A DNA stretch of 64,000 nucleotides, taken from assembly GCF_019802055.1 (NCBI RefSeq), contig NZ_JAHVHW010000007.1, positions 806,001-870,000 of the forward strand, given 5' to 3'. Source of the DNA: Ferrimonas balearica (lineage in GTDB: Bacteria > Pseudomonadota > Gammaproteobacteria > Enterobacterales > Shewanellaceae). Of the stretch, positions 44,203 to 53,524 are shown in pieces. The number at the start of each line of letters is the position of its first letter. The stretch's first letter is position 1. A model generated the notes under the pieces. It did not search any database. It was not told the DNA's origin and worked only from the letters and a program-made list of their open reading frames with translations. The position numbers and the translations under genes are program-made.

Positions 44203-46293
44203 TTACTTCTTAGCTTTCTTCTCTTTCTGCTCAGCGATAACGGCTTCAGCAACGTTGTTCGGGCAAGCAGAGTAGTGGCTGAACTCCATGGAGAACTGGC
44301 CACGACCAGAGGTCATGGTACGCAGGTGACCGATGTAGCCGAACATTTCGGACAGCGGTACGTCAGCCTTGATGCGAACGCCAGTTACGCCAGCTTCCTG
44401 GTCTTTGATCATGCCGCGACGACGGTTCAGGTCACCGATAACATCACCAACGTGATCTTCCGGAGTGAACACGTCAACCTTCATGATCGGCTCCAGCAGC
44501 TGCGGAGAAGCCTTCGGAATGGACTGACGGAAAGCGCCTTTAGCGGCGATTTCGAACGCGATGGCGGAGGAGTCAACGGCGTGGAAGGAACCGTCGAACA
44601 GCTCAACTTCAACGTCCAGAACCGGGAAGCCAGCCATGGTACCGGTGGCCATCATCTCTTTGAAGCCTTTCTCAACGGCAGGCCAGAATTCCTTCGGTAC
44701 GTTACCGCCCACAACAGTGGACACGAACTTGAAGCCGGAACCCTGCTCGCCAGGCTTGATGCGGTAGTCGATCTTACCGAACTGACCGGAACCACCAGAC
44801 TGCTTCTTGTGGGTGTAGCTGTCTTCAACCGCGGAGGTGATGGTTTCACGGTAGGCTACCTGCGGCTGACCAACGATCAGTTCAACGCCGTAGGTACGCT
44901 TCAGGATGTCTACCTTGATGTCCAGGTGCAGTTCGCCCATACCTTTCAGGATGGTCTGGCCGGACTCTTCGTCGGTTTCAACCTGGAAGGACGGATCTTC
45001 GGAAACCAGTTTACCGATGGCGATACCCATCTTCTCAACGGAACCTTTGTCCTTCGGCTCAACCGCGATGGAGATTACCGGATCCGGGAAGATCATCGGC
45101 TCCAGGGTGCACTCGTGCTTCGGATCACACAGGGTGTGACCGGTCTGTACGTTCTTCATGCCCACAACGGCGATGATGTCACCAGCCTGAGCGGTGGTGA
45201 TTTCAGTACGGTCGTTAGCGTGCATCTCAACCATACGGCCGATACGCTCGGTCTTACCGGTGTGAGAGTTCAGGATGGTGTCACCCTTCTTCATGGTACC
45301 GGAGTAGATACGGATGAAGGTCAGGGCGCCGAAACGGTCATCCATGATCTTGAACGCCAGAGCGCGCAGCGGCTCTTTCTCGTCAACGGTAGCAACTTCG
45401 CCAGTCGGCTCACCGGTTTCTTTGTCGGTCAGCGGCTGAGCGTTTACTTCGGTCGGAGCCGGCAGGTAGTCAACTACCGCGTCCAGGATCAGCTGGATAC
45501 CTTTGTTCTTGTACGCAGAACCACAGTAGGTCGGGAAGAACATCAGGTCACGGGTACCGGTACGGATGCAGCGCTTGATGTCTTCCAGAGACGGCTCAAC
45601 GCCCTCTTCCAGGTATTCCATCAGCAGATCTTCGTCGGCTTCCAGAGCGGTTTCGATCAGCTCTTCACGGTACTGAGCCGCTTTCTCTTTCAGCTCTTCC
45701 GGGATCTCAACAACTTCGTAGTTCTCCGGCAGACCAGAGTCGTCCCATACGTAGGCTTTCTGGCTCAGTACGTCTACAACGCCAGTGAACTCGTCTTCGA
45801 TACCGATCGGCAGAGTCATAACCAGCGGACGGGCAGCCAGTACGTTCTTCACCTGATCAACAACGCGGTAGAAGTCTGCACCCATACGGTCCAGCTTGTT
45901 CACGAAGATCAGACGAGCAACTTTGGATTCGTTAGCGTAGCGCCAGTTGGTTTCGGACTGAGGCTCTACACCGCCGGAACCACAGAATACACCTACACCA
46001 CCGTCCAGTACCTTCAGGGAGCGGTATACTTCAATGGTGAAGTCAACGTGCCCAGGGGTGTCGATGATGTTCAGGCGATGGTCGTTCCAGAAACAGGTAG
46101 TCGCAGCAGACTGAATGGTAATACCACGCTCAGCTTCCTGCTCCATGAAGTCAGTAGTAGTGGAGCCGTCGTGAGTGTCACCGATCTTGTGGATCTTACC
46201 GGTCAGCTTCAGAACCCGCTCGGTAGTAGTGGTTTTACCAGCATCTACGTGGGCGAAGATGCCGATGTTTCTGTACTTGGAAAGGTCTGCCAT
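44203..46293 (-). CDS. fusA: Elongation factor G
   Basis: A 696-residue translational GTPase. G1 is A-H-V-D-A-G-K-T near residue 15, G2 region R-G-I-T-I near 57, G3 D-T-P-G-H near 80 and G4 N-K-L-D near 135; domains II-V follow to the C-terminal K-rich tail. Codon use is strongly biased, as for highly expressed genes. It is not next to rpsL, rpsG or tuf, so this is probably the second EF-G paralogue that many Shewanella- and Vibrio-like bacteria carry in addition to the str-operon copy. It may act in elongation or ribosome recycling. Confidence 0.93.
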   Translation of the reverse strand: MADLSKYRNIGIFAHVDAGKTTTTERVLKLTGKIHKIGDTHDGSTTTDFMEQEAERGITIQSAATTCFWNDHRLNIIDTPGHVDFTIEVYRSLKVLDGGVGVFCGSGGVEPQSETNWRYANESKVARLIFVNKLDRMGADFYRVVDQVKNVLAARPLVMTLPIGIEDEFTGVVDVLSQKAYVWDDSGLPENYEVVEIPEELKEKAAQYREELIETALEADEDLLMEYLEEGVEPSLEDIKRCIRTGTRDLMFFPTYCGSAYKNKGIQLILDAVVDYLPAPTEVNAQPLTDKETGEPTGEVATVDEKEPLRALAFKIMDDRFGALTFIRIYSGTMKKGDTILNSHTGKTERIGRMVEMHANDRTEITTAQAGDIIAVVGMKNVQTGHTLCDPKHECTLEPMIFPDPVISIAVEPKDKGSVEKMGIAIGKLVSEDPSFQVETDEESGQTILKGMGELHLDIKVDILKRTYGVELIVGQPQVAYRETITSAVEDSYTHKKQSGGSGQFGKIDYRIKPGEQGSGFKFVSTVVGGNVPKEFWPAVEKGFKEMMATGTMAGFPVLDVEVELFDGSFHAVDSSAIAFEIAAKGAFRQSIPKASPQLLEPIMKVDVFTPEDHVGDVIGDLNRRRGMIKDQEAGVTGVRIKADVPLSEMFGYIGHLRTMTSGRGQFSMEFSHYSACPNNVAEAVIAEQKEKKAKK

Positions 46294-46720
46294 TTTTGTA
46301 CTCTATTGGTCAGGGTCAAACAAAATTGCGCGGTAGTATACAGGAATTCCCAAAGGTTTACGAAATCTTCGTCCTCTGGAAACGCCACCTGTAACAAATG
46401 CTCCGCCACCTTACCTTCCGGCTGGAACTCGCGGCATCTCTGCCTGCGGTGAGGACCGGCGAAGGATAAGTGTAGGCCGCGCTGAGTCTGACGCGAGTGC
46501 GGTCAGATCGTATTTGGTTGGCTTTGAATCTTGGATGATGGATATCCTTAATCGCCGTCGCATTTTAGCGGCTTTTATGGCCATGACAAGACAAGCTTGA
46601 CGGGAATTGGTTCTTGTGGGATCCGAGCGCCATCTCACATCCGTGTTGGCAGAGACGTTCTACCCTTTCAGAAGGCGGGGAGAAGGCATCTCCCCTGAGA
46701 GGCCACCGGGAGTGGAAACC
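46294..46720 (-). promoter_or_regulatory. fusA promoter region and gene-free gap
   Basis: On the minus strand a perfect TATACT hexamer (plus positions 46335-46340) lies about 42 bp before the fusA ATG and is a good -10 candidate; the -35 is weak. The rest of the 427-bp gap, to the small gene at 46721, holds no further gene that I can support. Confidence 0.45.
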
Positions 46721-47023
46721 ATGAACAGCCGATACTTCAAGGAAGACCATCATCAGGGACTGGAATGGGAATTTATGAAGGAGCAGAGCGGCGCACTCGG
46801 CAGGGCAGGCGATTCGCTGAAAAAGGCGATCAAGCACTACCGCGCGCTGCCGCCCTCTCACCCGGAGAGAGAGAAAGCGCTGGCGGCCGTTTCTGACGCG
46901 CTTTGGCAGTTACAGATGCAGCGTGAATTTGTGGGCTTTGTGGACAGCAACCTGCAAACCATACTGGCGGAGTTTGACGTGCCGAAAGAGGCGCTAACCA
47001 AACTGGGCCATCAGGGTGACTGA
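46721..47023 (+). CDS. Small hypothetical helical protein
   Basis: A 100-residue protein, mainly helical and charged, without signal or membrane segment. It starts M-N-S-R-Y-F-K-E. The frame extends upstream to 46607, but the chosen ATG has GGGAG upstream and the product then begins with a well-composed helix. Unknown function. Its end overlaps the convergent S51-like gene by 13 bp. Confidence 0.55.
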   Translation: MNSRYFKEDHHQGLEWEFMKEQSGALGRAGDSLKKAIKHYRALPPSHPEREKALAAVSDALWQLQMQREFVGFVDSNLQTILAEFDVPKEALTKLGHQGD

Positions 47024-48507
47024 GGCGTTCCAACGACCCCCACTTCCAACTTGATGTGGTGGTAGCTGCACCGGCCACCGTCCGTCACACCAAACTGGCT
47101 GGCCTCGGTGACCGTCCAGACCGCCCCCATGGGGGCAGTGCCAGCCTCGAACTGGCCAAGTGCCTGCTGTTGGGTGCTGTGGCACAGTGCGTCGGTCGGC
47201 ATCAGTAGCGCGGCCTCGTCCAGCGGCAAAACCAGCGGCGCATCCTGCTGATCCTGTTCTTTTACGCGGGGGTGGGCCAGATGGACGGTCAGCGCTGACG
47301 GGGCTCCCCGAGCGCGATCTCCCGCTTGCAGAAAGTGGTTCAGCTGATGCTGCCGTTGATACAGCCACACCCCTCCTTCGCCGACAACCTGCCACTCTCC
47401 GGCATCAATGCGTAATGCGGTATTGGCTTCGATGGCGAGCTGATTGACCGTTCCGGTCATCAGCAGTCCGGTCAGCACAGGCTGAGTCTCCAACTCGCTG
47501 TCTTGCCAGCTCTCCACACTTTCACTGAGCAACTCCACCAGAGCGCTGGCCGCTCCGCCGCTTGCGGCTAACAGCAGATCGTCATTCATGAAGCGCTGCA
47601 GGACCCGCTTCAGATCCGGAGTCGCCTCACCCTCAGCCGTCATAAGGCTGGCGCGGACCAGATCCGCTGCCCCGTCCGCGATGTAGATCCCATCCGCCTT
47701 GTCCAGCCAGTGCATCGCCAGTTCCGGCTGCAGACAGACCTGCTGCTGGTAGGCGACCCGTTTGGGGTAGAGCCGTTGCCGATTCAGGTTGCCCTGCACC
47801 TGTTGACGATACTGCTCGAGCTTGTGGCACTGGTGAGCCTGACGTGCTGCCTGAAGGCTGGCATCCAGAGGCAGCCAGTGCACCGTGATGTCCGCATCGG
47901 CAAACAGGGACAGTACAGCATCACTGGCGGCAAAGGGGTCCCGGTTGCCGCTGCTCATTACCACCAGTGTGGGTTTGGATTGGCGCTGCTTCAGCCGGGA
48001 AATCAGCCTCTCAATGACGCGCTCTGTGGCAGGAGTGTGCCCCGCAGATGGCCAGGCGGTGGCGCGCTTGCGGGTGCCATAGCGGTCGGTCTGCGGGCGC
48101 TCCAGTGCATCCTGAAGCCAAAGCCGCTGGGCGCCATTCAGCGATGTCAGCCACTTCGGTTCAGGCTCAAGGGTTTGCCAGAACGCTTCGGCGGAGAGGT
48201 CGGGATCGCCCAATTCCTCAGCGATGGCACGGAGTCCCAGACGCATCGCCGTCAGGGCGTCTGGCGAGAGCCCCAGCACAGGGCCATCCAGTTGGGCCAA
48301 CGTCGATTCGGACAGTGACAACTGTGGTCCGCGATAGGCGCTGCGCAGTTGCAGAGGATCGATCGCAGTGCGCTGGCAGTGGGTCATCCTGTCGCTTTGA
48401 CAGAGGGTGAGTTGGCCGGTCAGAAACAGGGATTCTGCCCGCATCGGCAGGGGCAACAGGGCAAGGCCCAGCAAGGGAGCCAACCAGAACAGAGTGGGGC
48501 GCAACAC
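47011..48507 (-). CDS. Exported S51/cyanophycinase-like protein
   Basis: A protein of about 498 residues with a signal peptide (h-region L-F-W-L-A-P-L-L-G-L-A-L-L). The middle resembles peptidase S51/cyanophycinase: V-V-M-S-S-G-N-R-D-P near the first strand, A-D-G-I-Y-I-A-D-G-A-A-D-L in place of the usual G-G-x-Q-x-x-L, and A-A-S-G-G-A-A-S-A aligned with the nucleophile motif G-T-S-A-G-A, with Ser kept. Cyanophycinase degrades cyanophycin; the substrate here is unknown. GTG 48507 follows AAAGGAG; an ATG at 48549 is an alternative start. Confidence 0.6.
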   Translation of the reverse strand: MLRPTLFWLAPLLGLALLPLPMRAESLFLTGQLTLCQSDRMTHCQRTAIDPLQLRSAYRGPQLSLSESTLAQLDGPVLGLSPDALTAMRLGLRAIAEELGDPDLSAEAFWQTLEPEPKWLTSLNGAQRLWLQDALERPQTDRYGTRKRATAWPSAGHTPATERVIERLISRLKQRQSKPTLVVMSSGNRDPFAASDAVLSLFADADITVHWLPLDASLQAARQAHQCHKLEQYRQQVQGNLNRQRLYPKRVAYQQQVCLQPELAMHWLDKADGIYIADGAADLVRASLMTAEGEATPDLKRVLQRFMNDDLLLAASGGAASALVELLSESVESWQDSELETQPVLTGLLMTGTVNQLAIEANTALRIDAGEWQVVGEGGVWLYQRQHQLNHFLQAGDRARGAPSALTVHLAHPRVKEQDQQDAPLVLPLDEAALLMPTDALCHSTQQQALGQFEAGTAPMGAVWTVTEASQFGVTDGGRCSYHHIKLEVGVVGTPQSP

Positions 48508-48594
48508 GAAAACGCGATCTCCTTTCGCCGTGAGCCGGAATGGCGACATTGTGCCCGGGAGTGGCGTGTCATTTCCACCGGTTGAGGGTTTGCC

Positions 48595-49758
48595 TCAATA
48601 GAAAATGCGCCCCCTCAGGCCATACATTATGACGCTGCTCTCGCCCGGATTCAGTGCCGGATTCTGGATAAACTGAATGTCCGGAGTCAGTTCCAGATAA
48701 GGCAGGGCCTTGAACAGGAAGAACAGCTCCCAGGTCCACTGGTCATCCGTCCCCGGCACCTCTGCCCAGTTGACTGCCGCCCCCAGGGTACTGCCCTCAG
48801 CCAGGCCATAGTAGCCGGTTCCCACACTGACGGACGTCTCCGCCAGAGTCCCGCTGTCTTCGCTGAATCCGGCCCGGACAAAGGGCAGCCAGGCCCCCAG
48901 CATGGTGGAGGCGGAGAGATTGATCCCCCGTCCCTCATTGGTGCCCTGCTTGTCACTCTCGTCCGCATGCCACAGAGTCAGATGGACATTGTTGAGGTAG
49001 ATCTGCTCCTGATCCGAGGTCCAGCCCAGCTCCAGGCTGGAGAAGTAGCGGTTATCCGAGAAGAAGGTTTCAAACCCTTTAAAGGGTTCGGTGGGGTCGG
49101 ACTCCATATCGGTCAGGCCCGCGATCACGAACCAGTTCTCCCCCAGCATGGTGGCGCCGGCGATACCCAGAGTGGCGTCGCCGGGCAGGGCCACGGTGGT
49201 GGTGCCGGTGCTGAAGGCGAAGTTCATAAAGCCGGTCCATGGACTGGCCAGGGCGTAGACATCAAAGTAGTCGGTGGCGTCGAGAAAGCCTGCAACGAAG
49301 GTGGCTCTGCCGTCAGCCAGCCGCTGCTTCCAGTAAAGGTTGGTCAGACGGGTCTTTTCATCGCTGAATGGCGGCGTAACCAATCCCAGCCCCCCAACGC
49401 CAAACTCAAACCCCTTCACTGAGGTATCGGTGTAGCTGTGGCGGTGCTCCAGTTTCCAGACCAGAGAACCGGTGTTGCTGCTGTTCCGCTTCACCAGCGC
49501 CCAACTGCCATAAAAGCGCGCCATGCCGCTTGCGGCATTGTCGTCGGCACCCGGCAGAGCGTCACTGGCCCACAGCGCCACCGCGGAGTAATCGAATCCC
49601 AGGCTCAGTCCCCGCTCCGCCCAGCGGTCTTTCAGCGCAACAGGGTGACGTTTCTTATCCTGTTCCAGCTGATTGTCTACGGCATCGGGGCCACCGAAGG
49701 TGGCACTGAAACCGGCCATCGGCAGAGCGATAAGGAGTACAGGCAGTAGCAGGCGCAT
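48595..49758 (-). CDS. OprB-like carbohydrate-selective porin
   Basis: A 387-residue outer-membrane beta barrel with signal peptide (about 1-18). It has the OprB-type layout: a N-terminal D-R-W-A-E-R-G-L-S-L-G-F-D-Y start, G-S-L-V-W-K-L-E-H-R-H near residue 98, Y-W-K-Q-R-L near 140 and a final P-D-I-Q-F-I-Q-N-P segment with an aromatic C-terminus (F-Y). It would allow passive uptake of sugars or similar solutes. It lies alone, divergent from the AhpD-like gene. Confidence 0.8.
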   Translation of the reverse strand: MRLLLPVLLIALPMAGFSATFGGPDAVDNQLEQDKKRHPVALKDRWAERGLSLGFDYSAVALWASDALPGADDNAASGMARFYGSWALVKRNSSNTGSLVWKLEHRHSYTDTSVKGFEFGVGGLGLVTPPFSDEKTRLTNLYWKQRLADGRATFVAGFLDATDYFDVYALASPWTGFMNFAFSTGTTTVALPGDATLGIAGATMLGENWFVIAGLTDMESDPTEPFKGFETFFSDNRYFSSLELGWTSDQEQIYLNNVHLTLWHADESDKQGTNEGRGINLSASTMLGAWLPFVRAGFSEDSGTLAETSVSVGTGYYGLAEGSTLGAAVNWAEVPGTDDQWTWELFFLFKALPYLELTPDIQFIQNPALNPGESSVIMYGLRGRIFY

Positions 49759-49886
49759 CGGTTCAGGCTCCAGTAGTGCACTCCATTAAAGCTAGCATTC
49801 TCAATGGCTCACGGGGGGTGAACGTACGCCTTATTGGATCCGGTCTAGGCTTGGAGAGCCACAGAGTGCATCCCAAGGACAGCCCT

Positions 49887-50426
49887 ATGACCGAGTTCAT
49901 CCTCTACGACCAGGACAATGCCCCACAAGCCAGCCGCCGTTTGCTCGAGAGTTCAAAGAAGGCGTTTGGCATGATCCCGAACCTTCACGCGGTGATGGCG
50001 GAGTCGCCGCAATTACTGGCGGCTTACCAGCAGGCGCACCAGCAATTTCTGGAGAGCAGCCTGGATGCCACCGAGAAGACCGTGGTCTGGCAAACCATCA
50101 ATCGATTCCATCAGTGTCACTATTGTCTGCCCGCCCACACCGCCATCGCCCACGGTATGGGGGTGGATAAGGCGGTGATTGAGGCGCTCAGGGAGGGCGG
50201 CCCGTTGCCCAACCCGAAACTGCAGATCCTCCATGACACCACGCTGGCTCTGGTGCGGGATCGTGGGCAACTGAGCGAAGCTCAACAGGCGGCCTTTATG
50301 ACGGCGGGTTATGACCGAAGGAATCTGCTGGAGATTGTGCTGGCGATTGGCCAGAAGGTGATGAGCAACTTCACCAACCATCTGGCCCATACGCCGGTGG
50401 ACGACCCCTTTAAGCCGTTCGTTTAG
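49887..50426 (+). CDS. AhpD/carboxymuconolactone decarboxylase-family protein
   Basis: A 179-residue protein with the AhpD core. The redox motif is Q-C-H-Y-C-L-P-A-H-T near residue 77, with catalytic-type Cys pair and His, preceded by the N-R-F-H helix. Members are alkylhydroperoxidase-like or function in thiol redox chemistry. The open frame starts at 49776, but ATG 49887 has AAGGA upstream and removes a poor N-terminus. It converges with the barrel gene, overlapping by 4 bp. Confidence 0.83.
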   Translation: MTEFILYDQDNAPQASRRLLESSKKAFGMIPNLHAVMAESPQLLAAYQQAHQQFLESSLDATEKTVVWQTINRFHQCHYCLPAHTAIAHGMGVDKAVIEALREGGPLPNPKLQILHDTTLALVRDRGQLSEAQQAAFMTAGYDRRNLLEIVLAIGQKVMSNFTNHLAHTPVDDPFKPFV

Positions 50427-51598
50427 AAGTTCCAGCGGATCTGGCCAAACAGCAGAGTGGCGGGGGTTTCGCCAAACAAACTGTCGCTGCTGCCGTCAAA
50501 GCGCTGCACAACCCCCAGCAGTTGCCAGTCATCGGCCAGGGAGTGGCTCGCATTAAGGCCAACAAAGTAGGAGCCATCGTCGTAAGCGGTGGCGGAGAGG
50601 GTCAACCGGGTCAGGGCGGTCAGATCGGCGCTGACGTCGCCGTAGCCGCTCCAGCGGGTGAAACTCAGGGTACGGGCGGTCAGGGGCAGATTCAGAAAGG
50701 CGAGGGCGCTGTCCGGCTCCTGCGGGTTGCTGATGTAGAGCAGGGCGCCGCGTACCATCCAGTTGCGGCGGCTGACAAAGCTGTAATCGCTCTCCAGGGT
50801 GGCCACGGTGGCCGCTTCCAGAGGCACCTCCTGCCAACTGTCCCGGGTGGGCTCGAACCGGCTCACTTCGCCACGGACCCCTGCGCCTCCGATATCACCC
50901 GCCATACCGACGCCGATAACCGCGTCGAGGCCGGATTTGCCCACCAGGATCTGGCCGTCCCAGCCCTTTCGATTGAACAGGTAGCGACCGGCGTAACTGG
51001 TGAACTCGCTCTCCCGGGCCGGGTTGTAGACCAGATCCAGCTGGCTGGCGAAACCCAGTTTTCGGCTCACCAACACCGCGTCGCTGCCCGGCCGCTCCTC
51101 GTAATCGAAGTCGTAGATGGAGTAGCTGTTAAACAGGTCATTCGGATTCCATAGGGTGGCCATGGCCCAGTTGATGCGAAACCGTCCTCCCCGGAGTTGC
51201 CAGTCGTTGTCTTGCCAATCCAGGTAGAGGCGGTCGAAGGTGGTGGTGCCCACCAGGCCACTTTTGTCGATCCAGTTGTGGGTCAGGTCCAGGTAGCCAT
51301 CGTCCCGGCCCACCAATCCACCAAAGCCGGGCAGCTCCGCCGTGTCACCAGCCAGCACCCGGTTGCGCATGCCTGCATTGACCCTGAGGGAGTCGGAGAA
51401 GCGATACTCGAAGTTAAAGCGCTGGTGCAGAAGGTGGTCCAGCCCATTCTCACCCTCGTCCGCTATCGTGCCGGTGGCCATGTACTTGATGTAGCCGCCA
51501 AGATCCCAATTTTTCTGTGGAGCAAGACCGGGCACGGTGGCCTGAGCCACCAAGGGGATAAGCAGGATGGATGCAAGGGCCAGACGGGCGGCTGTCAC
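50423..51598 (-). CDS. Outer-membrane beta-barrel protein of the envelope ABC operon
   Basis: A 391-residue protein with a signal peptide (about 1-20) and alternating amphipathic strands ending in N-F, the mark of an outer-membrane barrel. It resembles DUF1302-type barrels (R-G-G-R-F-R-I-N-W-A-M-A-T-L-W-N-P-N-D-L) in its middle. The start is a GTG inside the end of the ATPase gene (4-bp overlap), so it is translationally coupled to the ABC transporter. It is the last gene of the LolA-like/FtsX/FtsX/LolD unit, probably its outer-membrane partner. Confidence 0.75.
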   Translation of the reverse strand: MTAARLALASILLIPLVAQATVPGLAPQKNWDLGGYIKYMATGTIADEGENGLDHLLHQRFNFEYRFSDSLRVNAGMRNRVLAGDTAELPGFGGLVGRDDGYLDLTHNWIDKSGLVGTTTFDRLYLDWQDNDWQLRGGRFRINWAMATLWNPNDLFNSYSIYDFDYEERPGSDAVLVSRKLGFASQLDLVYNPARESEFTSYAGRYLFNRKGWDGQILVGKSGLDAVIGVGMAGDIGGAGVRGEVSRFEPTRDSWQEVPLEAATVATLESDYSFVSRRNWMVRGALLYISNPQEPDSALAFLNLPLTARTLSFTRWSGYGDVSADLTALTRLTLSATAYDDGSYFVGLNASHSLADDWQLLGVVQRFDGSSDSLFGETPATLLFGQIRWNF

Positions 51599-52278
51599 TG
51601 CTGGCGATCCTCGGTGATGCGGCCGTCTTCAATTACGATCACCCGTCGGGCCCGGGTGATCACACGGGGGTCATGGGTGGAGAAGATAAAGGTGGTGCCC
51701 TCGGTTTCGTTCAACTGCTGCATGATGTTCAGCAGATCCGTGGTGTTCTGGGCATCCAGGTTGGCGGTGGGCTCATCCGCCATCACAAAGCGGGGGTGTG
51801 GCGCCAATGCGCGCGCCACTGCCACACGCTGCTGTTGCCCCCCGGAGAGTTTGGCGGGGACTTTGTTGAGGTGGTCTTTGAGCCCGACCTGAGTCAGCAG
51901 TGCCGTGGCCCTCTCCCGGCATTCCGCTTCGCTGTGGCCCTGCAACTGCATCACAAACTCCACGTTTTCGAGGGCGGTCAATACCGGCAGCAGGCTGTAG
52001 TTCTGAAAGATAAAGCCGACGTTGTCCCGGCGAAACGCGATCATCTGGTGCTGACTGAGATCATTAAGGCAATCTTCATCGATGTGGATGGTGCCTTCGC
52101 TGGGGACGTCGATGCCCCCCAGCATATTGAGCAGCGTGGTTTTGCCCGAACCAGAGGGGCCCATGATGGCCACAAACTCACCCTGCTCGATGGTCAGGTC
52201 AATCTGGCGCACCGCATGAACCGGAAACTCGGAATCGGGGTTGTAGATTTTGCTTAAACCTTGAATCGTTATGGTCAT
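51595..52278 (-). CDS. ABC ATPase, LolD/MacB type
   Basis: A 227-residue ATPase. Walker A is G-P-S-G-S-G-K-T near residue 40, signature L-S-G-G-Q-Q-Q-R near 144, Walker B F-V-M-A-D-E-P-T near 164. The length and A-N-L-D-A/T-H-D arrangement place it with LolD and MacB ATPases, which power mechanotransmission rather than import. It lies between two FtsX-type permeases upstream and the barrel downstream. Its function follows its partners. Confidence 0.9.
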   Translation of the reverse strand: MTITIQGLSKIYNPDSEFPVHAVRQIDLTIEQGEFVAIMGPSGSGKTTLLNMLGGIDVPSEGTIHIDEDCLNDLSQHQMIAFRRDNVGFIFQNYSLLPVLTALENVEFVMQLQGHSEAECRERATALLTQVGLKDHLNKVPAKLSGGQQQRVAVARALAPHPRFVMADEPTANLDAQNTTDLLNIMQQLNETEGTTFIFSTHDPRVITRARRVIVIEDGRITEDRQQ

Positions 52279-52291
52279 GGTCGCCTCAGTA

Positions 52292-53524
52292 TCATTGGGC
52301 CATGGCGTCCACTGGACGCTGTTTCAGGATCTGTCGGGCGGGATAGAGCGCAGACAGCAGACTGGCGACAAGCACGGTGACCAGCACCATCAGGTAATCG
52401 GCGGGGTGCACCAGGGGGTAGAGCTGCGTATCGGCGCCAAAGGCGGCCAACCCCTCCGCCATACTGCCTAGGGGGATGCCGGTATCGGCAAGCCATGACA
52501 TCAGCGCCAAGCTGGCGAGCAGTCCCAGCACACCGCCGCAAACGCCAAGCAGGGTGGCCTCCAGCAGGATCAGGATTAAGATGCGGGGCTTGGTCATCCC
52601 CACCGCCATCAGCACCCCGAACTCCCGGGTGCGTTCAAACACCGACATCAGCATCACGTTGACGATGCCGAAGCTCATCGCCAGCACGTAGATCCCCAGG
52701 ATGATGGCGTTGCTGATCCCCATCTGGCCGATGATGGCCGCCAGCATGGGCTGGACGGTTTGCCAGTCGCGAACCTGGCTCTCTGAGCCCGCGATCCGGG
52801 TCAGCGCTTCTTTTACCGCCTCGGTCTCGGGGTGGGGAAGTTCACCGCCGTCGTCCGTGACGATGGCGATCTCATGGACACCCTGCAGATGAGCCAGCTT
52901 GGCAAGGTCCGGCTGACGGACATACAGGTTGGCGTCATCAAAGGCGCTGATGGGACTCTGGTACAGGCCCCGCACCCGAAAGGCGGCGCCGGTCACTTCG
53001 CCCTCAGGGTCTGTAAAGGTCAGCACCACCTTGGAGCCTACTTTCAGCCGCAGACGCTCAGCGGTCTTGCTGGAGAGCACCACCGGGTTACGACCCTGTT
53101 CATCGAGCCAGGCGCCCTGGCGAATGTGATCCGCCACCGGAGTGACCCCCGCTTCCCGTTCCGGCACCACGCCGTTGATGCGGATGCCCCGGGTACTGCG
53201 CGCCGAGGCGACCATCCCCTCGGCGATAAGGCGACTGGACCACCCGGTGACCGTCGGTTGCGTTTCCAGCCAACGGGTGAGGGCATCGGCGTCCTGCAGC
53301 GTGTCCTGAATGTCCGGATGGGTCAGGTAACGGCTGTTGTGGACCTGAAGATGACTGGTCTGCCAGGCGATGGCGTTCTGAATCATGTTGCCGTACAGGC
53401 CGTTGATAAAGCCGATCATCACGATCACCCCCAGCAGGCCGAAGGTCATGGCGCCGAGCATGATGGCGGTGCGCAGTTTGTTGCGCCAGAGATTGCGCCA
53501 GGCGAGCTTAACCAGCATGGCCAC
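52292..53524 (-). CDS. FtsX-type permease, second of pair
   Basis: A 410-residue MacB/LolC-like permease: one N-terminal helix (about 20-45), a large periplasmic domain (about 50-270) and three C-terminal helices. The opening V-K-L-A-W-R-N-L-W-R-N-K is shared with its neighbour (V-K-L-A-W-R-N-L-W-R-Q-K), so the two arose by duplication. F-E-R-T-R-E-F-G-V-L-M-A-V-G-M lies before the second C-terminal helix, typical of FtsX proteins. It overlaps the upstream permease by 17 bp. Confidence 0.88.
   Translation of the reverse strand: MAMLVKLAWRNLWRNKLRTAIMLGAMTFGLLGVIVMIGFINGLYGNMIQNAIAWQTSHLQVHNSRYLTHPDIQDTLQDADALTRWLETQPTVTGWSSRLIAEGMVASARSTRGIRINGVVPEREAGVTPVADHIRQGAWLDEQGRNPVVLSSKTAERLRLKVGSKVVLTFTDPEGEVTGAAFRVRGLYQSPISAFDDANLYVRQPDLAKLAHLQGVHEIAIVTDDGGELPHPETEAVKEALTRIAGSESQVRDWQTVQPMLAAIIGQMGISNAIILGIYVLAMSFGIVNVMLMSVFERTREFGVLMAVGMTKPRILILILLEATLLGVCGGVLGLLASLALMSWLADTGIPLGSMAEGLAAFGADTQLYPLVHPADYLMVLVTVLVASLLSALYPARQILKQRPVDAMAQ

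Noticed and set aside
44275-46452. 725-codon open frame opposite fusA
   Set aside because: It is antisense to a highly biased, fully conserved EF-G gene. The frame stays open because of strong codon bias; the product has no recognisable domain.
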